64,000 bases of DNA from Nitrosomonas aestuarii (GTDB taxonomy: Bacteria; Pseudomonadota; Gammaproteobacteria; Burkholderiales; Nitrosomonadaceae), in contig NZ_QAAE01000005.1 in the NCBI RefSeq assembly GCF_003046585.1, positions 1 to 64,000 of the forward strand. Direction: 5' to 3'. The position numbers were made by a program, and so were the translations under genes. The notes below the pieces were generated by a model, which was not told where the DNA came from, made no database searches, and was given only the letters and a program-made list of their open reading frames with translations. Positions 36,013 to 45,065 of this stretch are shown here, piece by piece; the stretch's first letter is position 1, and each line of letters starts with the position of its first letter.

Positions 36013-39000
36013 ATGCATACTCCAAAAAAGCTTAATATCTCATCCATCGCAGGAATGATTGAAGGAATTCATGAAATTTTTTCATTAATTGAACAAAACC
36101 TGGATACCTATAGCCAGAATCTAAACGACTCCAAGCAGATTGATTCATGCGGCATCTACATCCACCAGTTAAACGGATTGTTTAAGATGCTCGAATTAAA
36201 CAATATTACTGTAATAACTGAGAAAGCTGAGCAGCTTATCGCAACGGCCGACAAACAAAATGATTTCGGTACGGAAAGCATAGCTGTAATTAAACGCACC
36301 ATGCGTGCCTTGCTTAACTACTTGGACGAACTGGTTAACGGTGCCGAGGAAAATCCACTGCGTCTGTTTCCAGCTTACCGAGATTTGATGCAGTTACTCG
36401 GGCATCAACAGGTATCCGAGGTTGATCTATTTTATCCCAGTTTGACCGCAAACCCGCCCCTCAAGCCCGAATTAGTCAACACCGATGCTTCGCAACTCAA
36501 AACGCTGGCCAAACAGGCACGCGCCGAATATCAGACTGGTTTGGTTCAATGGCTAAAAAAAACAGACAGCAATAACAACCTAAAAAAAATGCATAATGCG
36601 ATCAATCAAATTGAACAATTTCCAGGCCCGACTGAACAACGCGCTTTCTGGTGGGTAGCTACCGGTTTTCTGGAAGGCCTGTTATCTCAGGAAGAATCGA
36701 ATATCGAACTATCAAGCCGCAGATTATGCGGAAAAATTGAACAGGTATTACGTCATTTTTCAGCAGACTCACTTCAGGATCTATCGCAACTCACACGCGA
36801 GTTACTTTACCAGATCGCAATGCATTATCCATCCTCCACAAGCGAACAAATTGCTGCGATCCGCGATGCATATATCTTGCCGCGAATAACAGAATCCAGC
36901 TCGACTGATTTACCCTCCGCAGAATCACAGCAATTCAGTCTGCAGACAATGCGCGAAACGCTAAAGCAAACCAATGAGAACTGGCAAGCATTTTGTTCCG
37001 GCGAGCATGATGATTTTGCGCCATTTGTAGACAGCATGGCTCAATTGCGTGATCAATCAATGTGTATCCCAATCCCGTGCATGCCCTTGCAGCAGTTAAT
37101 AGAATCCATCAATAATGCGGCCAGATCGCTGCAGGCGCTTCATGCAGACCCATCGGAAATTAACGAAGCTGCAACAATGGAGATCGCCACTGCACTGCTG
37201 CATTTAGAAAGTATCACGGAGAATTTCAACAGACTTCCGGATGATCTATCAAAACAGATTGAGGCCATTTCCACACGACTATCAAAAATTGCTAAAGCCG
37301 ATGGAATGCTTGATGAGCCACAGACTGCAACTTCGTTAGGTGAAATCAAGAACCCGGCACTCAAAAATATAACGCAAATACAGACTGTGCAGGAAATTCT
37401 CATTAATCTTCGACAAATCGAAGAAACAGTGGAACAATTTTTACAAACCCCTGCTGAGCGTACTTCACTATCTGAACTAACGTCTCTATTCAAACAAACT
37501 TCCGGTGTTCTCAGCATGCTGGATTTGCATCGCGCCAATCATTTGCTAAATCTCTGTCACAATCTGCTAAAAAAATTTTCTGATCCAGACTATGGCTTAC
37601 TTCAGGATGAGCAGAAGCTGTTTGTCGATGGATTGAGCAGCCTGAGTTTCTTCTTGGAAGCTTTTAAAATTGATCAGTCGACAAGCAATCGAGTTATAGA
37701 ATCCGCGATCGCGATCCTTGAAAATGCTGCTAAACAAAGTGTCCGACCCACATCAACCACTATCGATTCATTAGACATCGAATCCGATTTTAGAGAAAAA
37801 GATACTATCGAAACTGCAGTCAGTCCGGACGAATTTGCGGAACCCAAGACTAAAATTGATTCTGGAGTTGACTCGGAATTACTGAGTATTTTTCTGGAAG
37901 AAGCAGACGAAATCCTGGTTGAAATTGCTGGGTATATCCAGAATTGCCAATCAAATACCTCAGACTTGGAATCATTAACTGATATCCGACGGGGATTTCA
38001 CACGCTCAAAGGTAGCGGCCGTATGGTTAAACTGGAATTTCTCAGTGAAGCAGCGTGGATAATGGAAAGAACACTGAGCAACTGGCTCAATGAAAAAAAA
38101 CAGGCATCCGGTGAATTAATTGATTTGATGGCATATGCACATCAAGCTTTTATCGGATGGTGCAACAGTCTTAAGACTTCAGGTAAAGCAGAAATTCAAT
38201 TGGAGAAGCTGCGTGAGCGAATTAGTCAATTAACCGAATACGATAAAAAAGAACAAAGTGCATCGCCTGGATCCATACCAACCGATCAGTCAGACGATAC
38301 TGCTCCGCCTAAAATCGCCATTGCTATTGGCAGCATTTCCATACCCGCCGATCTATTTGAAATATTTGTAATTGAGTCAAGGCAGCATTTGGCCACGCTA
38401 AATCAAGAGCTAAAAACACTTCTGACCGCACATCCGGCCAGAATTAGCCAACCACTTACGCTAGCAGCCCATACACTGGCCAGTACTTCACGTGCTTTAG
38501 AACTGGGTTTCATTGCCGATCTAAGCAGCAAACTGGAAGAATGGCTATCCCAATTAAAAGAAACAAACACACAAATAAAAGAATCTGACACACAGCTGAT
38601 ACAAAACTGCATACTGCAACTAGATGAGCTGTTATACAAAGTACATCAACAAGAATTTCCTGATGAAACTGACTTACAGCTTGCTCAACTCTTATCGCAG
38701 GAAATAACGAAACACCAGAAACAGAATCGAAAGCAAATCGAAACGATTCATCTTTCCGAGCCCATCAACTTAAGCGAATACAGAGTTAAAAAAGTACCAC
38801 CTTTCATACAACAAAACGAAATCACATCTGGAAACGCTCAAGAAGAAATTTCGAGTGATACGCTAGACAATATCAGCACTGAATTGCGTCATGTTTTTCT
38901 TGAGGAAGCGAAAGACACCATTCCTCAAATCAGCGCGAAATTACGTGCCTGGCGCATCCTGCCTCAAAACGATGAAATCCACATCAGCATGCTCAGACTC

Positions 39001-41178
39001 CTGCATACACTAAAAGGCAGTGCACATATGGTCGGTGCCCAACAACTGGGAGAATTAATCCATACAATGGAAGGAGAAGTTGAACAGGCATTTAACAACC
39101 CCGTTGTTCCGATTTCCTCCATAGAAAAGGTCGAATATGATTTCGATCAATTATGCGAAAGAATAGAACTATTGCAAGCTGAAGAAGTGAATACAGAAAC
39201 CGCTGTTACTGTGAATATTGTTGACATTTCAGATGCAACAGATACTGCAATAGCTGATTCGTCCATTGCAACGTCATCTGGAACACCTGAACTCAATAGT
39301 TCCTCTACTCCTGCACTTCCAGCCTTATCTGAAGCAAAACCAGAAGAAACACCTCAATTCGGCAATGTGCTGCGGGTTAATGCAGAACTCATAGATCGTT
39401 TGGTCAATGAATCCGGCGAGGCTAGCATTATCCGTACAAAAATCGAAACACAACTGAATAGTTTCAAACAATCACTTCAGGATTTGACAGAAAGCATCGA
39501 CCGCCTGCACGGTCAATTACGCGAAATTGAAATTCAGGCAGACACACAAATACAATCTCATATTGCTCAACAACAAACCAGCGAACAATTTTTTGACCCA
39601 CTTGAGCTGGATCGCTTTACGCGTTTTCAGGAACTGACGCGGCTCATGGCGGAAAGTATTGATGACGTCATGACCGTCCAAAAAAATCTGAGCTCGACTC
39701 ATAACGCCGCAACCGAAACAGTCGCGCAGCAGGCAGCCATCAACCATCAATTACAACAGGAACTGATACGTATTCGTACAGTACCATTTGGAAATATTTC
39801 AGAGCGGTATTATCGTGTTACCAGAAAAACAGCCAATGATCTTGGTAAAAAAGTGAATCTGACAATTCAGGGCGAAGAAATCGAAATAGATCGCAGTGTT
39901 CTGGAGAAAATGAGCGCTTCGCTTGAACATATCCTACGTAATGCGATTGCTCATGGCATTGAAAAATCGGATCAGCGCACCCGGTCCGGCAAACAGGAAA
40001 CTGGTCAGATCAAAATAGATCTCTATCAGGAAGGTAACGAAATCATTATTACAGTCAGTGACGATGGCAGCGGCCTAGACCTAGAAAACATACGCAAAGA
40101 AGCGATCAAGCTAAACCTGATCAACGAAAATGAAAATCTGGATGATGATCAGATAGCTGCACTGATTTTTTCTCCAGGCTTGACTACACATAGTCAAGTT
40201 ACTGATACTGCCGGTCGTGGTATTGGTATGGATATCGTACAAAATGACATATCCGGATTAGGTGGTCAAATAACAGTCAGCTCGAAAAAAACCAAGGGAA
40301 CTGTATTCCATATCCAACTGCCGCTAACGCTGGCAGTTGCGCAATCTTTTCTTGTGTCTGCTGGCAATCAAATTTTTGCAATACCCACCCCAATTGTTGC
40401 ACATGTTCAGGAATTGAATCCCGATGCCCTTCAATCAGCATATCAGGATCAACAGATACATTTTGATGACGAAACTTACCCCTTCACTTACTTATCATTT
40501 TTTCTCGGACAATTGGAGCAACGACCAGAAACAAAAAGACATAATCATACACTTTTGCTGCATAACGGTGATTTGCGCCTTGCGGTACATGTTGATGAAT
40601 TAATAGGCAATCGTGAAGTCATCGTCAAAAACACCGGCCCTCAGATTATGCATGCGCCAGGCGTTGAAGGCGCAACCGTAACCGGAGAAGGCAAACCAGT
40701 GCTTATTCTGAATTTACTTAAACTGTTACAACGCCCCGATGTACAGCAAATTCTTAAAACTCCTGTTTCCGAAATCATCACCACATCACCCGAAAAACAA
40801 GAATCTACGGCAACGATTCTTGTTGTCGATGATTCATTAACGGTGCGCAAAGTAACCAGCCGATTACTGGAACAAGAGGGTTATGAGGTCTTTACCGCAA
40901 AACAAGGTCAGGAGGCCGTTGAAATAATCTCACTAATCAAGCCAGACATCATTTTATCGGACCTTGAGATGCCCAAAATGAACGGTTTTGAGCTCATCCA
41001 AAACATTCGTAACAACCCTGAGACAGCTCATATACCCATCATCATTATTACTTCGCGTACAGCGGATAAACACCGCCAAATGGCCAAGCAACTGGGCGCT
41101 AACGAATTCCTTGGCAAGCCTTATAAAGAAGGTGATCTCTTGAGCCACATCTTACGCTATGTCTCAAAACAGACATAA
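36013..41178 (+). CDS. chpA: ChpA/PilL-type hybrid chemotaxis histidine kinase
   Basis: A 1721-residue CheA-like kinase of the twitching (Chp) system. Histidine-phosphotransfer domains are marked by H663 (FHTLKGSGRM), a degenerate one at H820 (AAHTLASTSRAL) and H998 (LHTLKGSAHM). Additional degenerate Hpt-like helical segments fill residues 1-600. Then come a P3 dimerisation region, the HATPase with N1310 (LEHILRNAIAHGIEKS), DDGSGLD and AGRGIGMDIV, a CheW-like domain, and a C-terminal receiver (ATILVVDDSLTVRK) with phospho-acceptor D1650 (ILSDLEMPKMNG). Only two canonical HTLKGS sites are clear, fewer than in Pseudomonas ChpA. The start is 41 bases after pilJ; the stop faces mutL six bases away. 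Confidence 0.94.
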   Translation: MHTPKKLNISSIAGMIEGIHEIFSLIEQNLDTYSQNLNDSKQIDSCGIYIHQLNGLFKMLELNNITVITEKAEQLIATADKQNDFGTESIAVIKRTMRALLNYLDELVNGAEENPLRLFPAYRDLMQLLGHQQVSEVDLFYPSLTANPPLKPELVNTDASQLKTLAKQARAEYQTGLVQWLKKTDSNNNLKKMHNAINQIEQFPGPTEQRAFWWVATGFLEGLLSQEESNIELSSRRLCGKIEQVLRHFSADSLQDLSQLTRELLYQIAMHYPSSTSEQIAAIRDAYILPRITESSSTDLPSAESQQFSLQTMRETLKQTNENWQAFCSGEHDDFAPFVDSMAQLRDQSMCIPIPCMPLQQLIESINNAARSLQALHADPSEINEAATMEIATALLHLESITENFNRLPDDLSKQIEAISTRLSKIAKADGMLDEPQTATSLGEIKNPALKNITQIQTVQEILINLRQIEETVEQFLQTPAERTSLSELTSLFKQTSGVLSMLDLHRANHLLNLCHNLLKKFSDPDYGLLQDEQKLFVDGLSSLSFFLEAFKIDQSTSNRVIESAIAILENAAKQSVRPTSTTIDSLDIESDFREKDTIETAVSPDEFAEPKTKIDSGVDSELLSIFLEEADEILVEIAGYIQNCQSNTSDLESLTDIRRGFHTLKGSGRMVKLEFLSEAAWIMERTLSNWLNEKKQASGELIDLMAYAHQAFIGWCNSLKTSGKAEIQLEKLRERISQLTEYDKKEQSASPGSIPTDQSDDTAPPKIAIAIGSISIPADLFEIFVIESRQHLATLNQELKTLLTAHPARISQPLTLAAHTLASTSRALELGFIADLSSKLEEWLSQLKETNTQIKESDTQLIQNCILQLDELLYKVHQQEFPDETDLQLAQLLSQEITKHQKQNRKQIETIHLSEPINLSEYRVKKVPPFIQQNEITSGNAQEEISSDTLDNISTELRHVFLEEAKDTIPQISAKLRAWRILPQNDEIHISMLRLLHTLKGSAHMVGAQQLGELIHTMEGEVEQAFNNPVVPISSIEKVEYDFDQLCERIELLQAEEVNTETAVTVNIVDISDATDTAIADSSIATSSGTPELNSSSTPALPALSEAKPEETPQFGNVLRVNAELIDRLVNESGEASIIRTKIETQLNSFKQSLQDLTESIDRLHGQLREIEIQADTQIQSHIAQQQTSEQFFDPLELDRFTRFQELTRLMAESIDDVMTVQKNLSSTHNAATETVAQQAAINHQLQQELIRIRTVPFGNISERYYRVTRKTANDLGKKVNLTIQGEEIEIDRSVLEKMSASLEHILRNAIAHGIEKSDQRTRSGKQETGQIKIDLYQEGNEIIITVSDDGSGLDLENIRKEAIKLNLINENENLDDDQIAALIFSPGLTTHSQVTDTAGRGIGMDIVQNDISGLGGQITVSSKKTKGTVFHIQLPLTLAVAQSFLVSAGNQIFAIPTPIVAHVQELNPDALQSAYQDQQIHFDDETYPFTYLSFFLGQLEQRPETKRHNHTLLLHNGDLRLAVHVDELIGNREVIVKNTGPQIMHAPGVEGATVTGEGKPVLILNLLKLLQRPDVQQILKTPVSEIITTSPEKQESTATILVVDDSLTVRKVTSRLLEQEGYEVFTAKQGQEAVEIISLIKPDIILSDLEMPKMNGFELIQNIRNNPETAHIPIIIITSRTADKHRQMAKQLGANEFLGKPYKEGDLLSHILRYVSKQT

Positions 41179-41184
41179 CAGTAT

Positions 41185-42987
41185 TCACTTTCCACGCATA
41201 AACATTTTATCCAGACCTGCCATACTCATTTCAAACCAGGTTGGCCTCCCATGATTGCATTGATCAGCACGCTCAGTTGCCTCCATTTCGCGCAACAATG
41301 CATTCATTTCAGCAATTGTCAGCACTCTGTTAGCCCGAACCGCACCATGACAAGCCATTGTTGCAAGCATTTCATTACGCTTGGCCGTCAAAACCTGACT
41401 GGCGCCATAATCACGCATTTCACCCAGCAAGTCATGGATTAGTTTGACGACATCAGCTTTTTGCAATATTGCCGGCACCGCGCGAACTGCTAATGTTGTA
41501 GGAGACAGCACTGCGAGCTCAAATCCGATTTGTTCAAACACCCCCAGATTTTCTTCAACAAATACAACATCCGTACGATCCGTTTCAAAGGTAACCGGGA
41601 TCAAAAGTGGTTGCGATGCCCAAGCATGACCATCCATCGCTGTCTTCAGTTTTTCATACATAATGCGTTCATGCGCAGCATGCATATCCACAATAATTAA
41701 ACCATTATTGTTTTGCGCCAGTATATATACACCATGCAATTGCCCCAATGCGAAGCCAAGTGGTGGAAAATTCTGTTTTTCATTGGCTATTGAAGTCAGT
41801 TCTGATGTTTCACGCTTAAGGGACGTTTCCGTTTCTATGTCTGCACCAGAAATATTGAAATCCTTGTCTGCAGCACCCAATAAAGATTGATAGAATCCCG
41901 TCGATTGCGCGATTTTCTCCGTGTTAATCGAATGATGCTTTGGATAATGTGGTATAGATTTAGTGATAATGGTATCAGTCAAACCAGCTTGCACTTCTCT
42001 GGATGACGCAGATAATGATTTATTGATGGAGTGAAAAATGAATTGATGCAAAGCGCGTGGATCGCGAAACCTGATTTCGGTTTTTGTCGGATGCACGTTA
42101 ACATCCACATCTGCAGGATTTATTTCCAGAAATAAGACAAAACTGGGATAACGATCCAAATGCAGCACATCCCGATAAGCTTCTCGTATTGCATGCGATA
42201 TCAGCTTATCGCGCACAAACCGATTATTTACGAAGAAATATTGTTTGTCACGTGATGCGCGTGAATAAGCTGGTAAAGCAACAACGCCATGAATATGTAT
42301 ATCAGCAGCCCGCTCATCTATGGACGAAACTGACTGTACAAATTCATCGCCCAACACCGATTCAATGCGCTGTAATATATCCGCGACACGAAATTGATAG
42401 CGAAGCTTCCCATTATGATGTAAAGAAAATTCAATATCTGGCCGTACCAAAGCCATACGCTTAACTACTTCTTCACAGTGCGCATATTCGGTAGCTTCAG
42501 TTTTCAGGAATTTTCGTCTTGCGGGAATATTTGAATATAAATCACATGCATCCACCACCGTTCCTTTGGTTAAAGAAGCTGGCTGAGGCTGCGTAATTGA
42601 CCTGCCATCGACCTGTACTTGCCATGCATGAACCTGATCTGCTTTTTGACTTGTTAATGTCAAAGTTGAGATAGCTGAAATACTGGCCAGTGCTTCGCCC
42701 CGGAACCCTAAGCTCGTGATATTCTGCAGGTCTTCTAAGGTACTGATCTTGCTTGTACTGTGACGCGTTAATGCGGCCATTAACTCATCTTTGGCAATCC
42801 CGACACCGTTATCGGCAATACGCATCTGTTTGATGCCACCTTGCAAAAGTTGCACAGCAATCCTGGTTGCATCAGCATCAATGCTGTTTTCTATAATTTC
42901 CTTGAGTGCTGAAGCCGGACGCTCAACAACCTCACCAGCCGCGATTTGATTAATTAATAATTCCGGAAGGGGCTTAATAGTCGCCAT
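41185..42987 (-). CDS. mutL: DNA mismatch repair protein MutL
   Basis: A GHKL ATPase of mismatch repair, 600 residues from the ATG at 42987 (MATIKPLPELLINQIAAGEV); four extra codons are possible upstream. N-terminal ATPase motifs are EIIENSIDADAT, RIADNGVGI and LGFRGEALASIS. The C-terminal domain carries D-M-H-A-x2-E-x4-E (VDMHAAHERIMYEKLK, D at ~434) plus ACHGAVRA and CNHGRPTW. These correspond to the DQHA(x)2E(x)4E endonuclease motif family, so unlike E. coli MutL it is probably a nicking enzyme. Consistent with betaproteobacterial/Neisseria MutL. Convergent with chpA. Confidence 0.96.
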   Translation of the reverse strand: MATIKPLPELLINQIAAGEVVERPASALKEIIENSIDADATRIAVQLLQGGIKQMRIADNGVGIAKDELMAALTRHSTSKISTLEDLQNITSLGFRGEALASISAISTLTLTSQKADQVHAWQVQVDGRSITQPQPASLTKGTVVDACDLYSNIPARRKFLKTEATEYAHCEEVVKRMALVRPDIEFSLHHNGKLRYQFRVADILQRIESVLGDEFVQSVSSIDERAADIHIHGVVALPAYSRASRDKQYFFVNNRFVRDKLISHAIREAYRDVLHLDRYPSFVLFLEINPADVDVNVHPTKTEIRFRDPRALHQFIFHSINKSLSASSREVQAGLTDTIITKSIPHYPKHHSINTEKIAQSTGFYQSLLGAADKDFNISGADIETETSLKRETSELTSIANEKQNFPPLGFALGQLHGVYILAQNNNGLIIVDMHAAHERIMYEKLKTAMDGHAWASQPLLIPVTFETDRTDVVFVEENLGVFEQIGFELAVLSPTTLAVRAVPAILQKADVVKLIHDLLGEMRDYGASQVLTAKRNEMLATMACHGAVRANRVLTIAEMNALLREMEATERADQCNHGRPTWFEMSMAGLDKMFMRGK

Positions 42988-43066
42988 AAAATTGTACAAT
43001 TACAAAACATAAACATTATAATGATCTACACGCATTATATTAATTTTTAGTTGATAATTATAAACA

Positions 43067-43726
43067 ATGACACAAGATGAACAAAAACGGGCAGCTGCTG
43101 AGGCTGCTATCAAGCATGTCCCAATCGGATGCATTATTGGTGTAGGAACCGGTTCGACCGCAAATTATTTTATAGATGAACTAGCCAAAATAAAACATAA
43201 AATAGATGGGGCTGTGGCAAGTTCAGATGCTACGGCCAAACGCCTTAAATCCCATGGCATTGAAGTCATTGACTTAAATAATGTCGACGACCTGCCAGTT
43301 TATGTAGATGGTGCAGATGAAATTACGGAGCATTTACATATGATTAAAGGTGGCGGTGGCGCACTCACTCGCGAAAAAATTGTAGCGGCCGTTGCTAAGA
43401 AGTTTATCTGCATCACCGATGAAACCAAGCTCGTGAATATACTCGGCAACTTTCCACTACCCATAGAGGTAATTCCAATGGCACGCAGCTATGTGGCGCG
43501 CGAAATTACGTTATTAGGTGGTCAGCCTGCATTGCGACAGAATTTTATTACTGACAACGGCAATATCATTCTGGATGTGCACAACTTACAGATACTAAAC
43601 CCTGTTGAGTTGGAAACAAAACTTAACCAGATAACCGGGATTGTAACAAACGGTCTTTTTGCACAACGCGCCGCTGATATTTTATTATTAGGGACAGTCG
43701 AAGGCGTCAAAACAATATCTTACTAA
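43067..43726 (+). CDS. rpiA: Ribose-5-phosphate isomerase A
   Basis: A 219-residue RpiA interconverting ribose-5-P and ribulose-5-P in the pentose phosphate and Calvin routes. Signatures are [29 protein letters not shown] and [19 protein letters not shown], with the catalytic Asp and Glu/Lys of the family. Divergent from mutL and followed after 66 bases by phoU. Confidence 0.97.
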   Translation: MTQDEQKRAAAEAAIKHVPIGCIIGVGTGSTANYFIDELAKIKHKIDGAVASSDATAKRLKSHGIEVIDLNNVDDLPVYVDGADEITEHLHMIKGGGGALTREKIVAAVAKKFICITDETKLVNILGNFPLPIEVIPMARSYVAREITLLGGQPALRQNFITDNGNIILDVHNLQILNPVELETKLNQITGIVTNGLFAQRAADILLLGTVEGVKTISY

Positions 43727-43759
43727 AAATGACGTTTTGAACATTTCACACATCACACT

Positions 43760-43780
43760 TTAGATATACTTAATATCTAA
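43760..43780 (+). promoter_or_regulatory. Inverted repeat before phoU
   Basis: TTAGATAT and ATATCTAA form a perfect 8-bp inverted repeat around ACTTA, ending just before the ribosome-binding site (AGAAAGG) of phoU. It may be an operator or overlap a -10 box (TAGATATACT). It does not match the PhoB box as I know it. Confidence 0.3.
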
Positions 43781-43792
43781 GAAAGGCAACCC

Positions 43793-44500
43793 ATGGTTAA
43801 CAAAGAACACTTTTCCAAACAATTTGACGCCGACCTTGAAGAAGCACGCACACGTGTTTTACAGATGGGTGGTTTTGTAGAAGAACAGATAGAACGCGCC
43901 ATGGAAGCACTTACGACCGGCAATGACGAATTGATTGACCAGGTCATTGAATATGATCACCGCGTCAATGCAATGGAAGTGGCAATTGATGAAATCTGTA
44001 GCCAGATTATTGTTCGCAGACAACCGACCGCGATTGATTTACGCATGATCGTGATGATTATCAAAACCATTACAGATCTCGAACGTATCGGGGATGAGGC
44101 GCAAAAAATTGCAAGAATGGCAAGACTGATTTATACGAAAGACCGATTGCAGACACCCCGTTTTACTGAGATCAAGCATGTCGCCAGCATCGCCATGGAT
44201 ATGGTAAAAAAAGCCCTTGATTCCTTCGCGCGACTAGACCCAAATTCAGCCGCCCAAATAGTACGTCAGGATGAATTCGTCGATGAAGAATTCCGTTCAA
44301 TTATGCGTCAGCTGATTACATTTATGATGGAAGATCCGCGTAAAATATCCACATCGATAGAAATTTTATTTGTTGCCAAAGCAATTGAGAGAATTGGCGA
44401 TCATGCAAAGAATATGTCTGAATATGTTGTATATATGGTAAAAGGAAAAGATGTACGCCATGTCACAGCAGAAGAAATTGAACGAAAAATACGGGAATAA
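43793..44500 (+). CDS. phoU: Phosphate-specific transport system accessory protein PhoU
   Basis: A 235-residue PhoU with two three-helix repeats, each carrying the metal-binding ExxxD-type motif (ERIGDEAQKIARMARL and ERIGDHAKNMSEYVVY). It links the Pst phosphate transporter to PhoR and prevents phosphate overload. No pst or pho genes are within the window, so it is separated from its partners or co-transcribed only with rpiA. Confidence 0.96.
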   Translation: MVNKEHFSKQFDADLEEARTRVLQMGGFVEEQIERAMEALTTGNDELIDQVIEYDHRVNAMEVAIDEICSQIIVRRQPTAIDLRMIVMIIKTITDLERIGDEAQKIARMARLIYTKDRLQTPRFTEIKHVASIAMDMVKKALDSFARLDPNSAAQIVRQDEFVDEEFRSIMRQLITFMMEDPRKISTSIEILFVAKAIERIGDHAKNMSEYVVYMVKGKDVRHVTAEEIERKIRE

Positions 44501-44531
44501 TCAAATTATCACATTCAGATGTATAAGAAAA

Positions 44532-44963
44532 TTATCGATTCCAGCAATCCGCAACATTACCTCCGGCACCCTGCAACCCTGTATTTGTCAGTGTAAGCGT
44601 TCCACAGACGTCACCTGCCATGGTGCCGGCCGGCACTGCCTGTAGCGTAAATGTTGCGTTACCGACGGCCTGAAGAGTAACGTTGTATTGAACAGCGCCC
44701 GTTCTGGGTGACTGGGTAATTGGCAGTGCCACGGCATTACCAGCCAAATTTTGATCGTACCGATTGTTCTCTGTATAAAACTGCTCCATAAACTGCGCGT
44801 TTTCGTGAAGTATTGTTTTGGCCACAGCCCGGTTCGACTGTCTTACATAGTTCTGGTAAGAAGGTAAAGCGACAGCGGCAATAATGCCTATAATAGCTAT
44901 AGCTATCATCAGCTCTATCAGGGAGAAACCCGTTAATCTGTTTGATTTCATACTCAATCTCAT
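44532..44963 (-). CDS. pilE: Type IV pilin-like protein PilE (cluster A)
   Basis: A 143-residue minor pilin. Prepilin cleavage site G-FSLIELMIAIAIIGIIAAVA with Glu at position 5 of the mature protein, then a globular domain with a C-terminal Cys pair (DVCGTLTL, ADCWNR), the D-region loop of PilE-type pilins. The start at 44963 has AAGGTG upstream. It is the last gene of cluster A, about 100 bases after pilY1. The PilE/PilY1 pair forms the pilus tip complex with the other minor pilins. Confidence 0.92.
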   Translation of the reverse strand: MRLSMKSNRLTGFSLIELMIAIAIIGIIAAVALPSYQNYVRQSNRAVAKTILHENAQFMEQFYTENNRYDQNLAGNAVALPITQSPRTGAVQYNVTLQAVGNATFTLQAVPAGTMAGDVCGTLTLTNTGLQGAGGNVADCWNR

Positions 44964-45065
44964 ATCAATTCACCTTAATTTTGTCTAATTTCCATTGATT
45001 GTTCTGCCAACGGCGTTACTTGATATAGATAATGCACTGCAGATACATCCTGTATCCTTCGCTTG

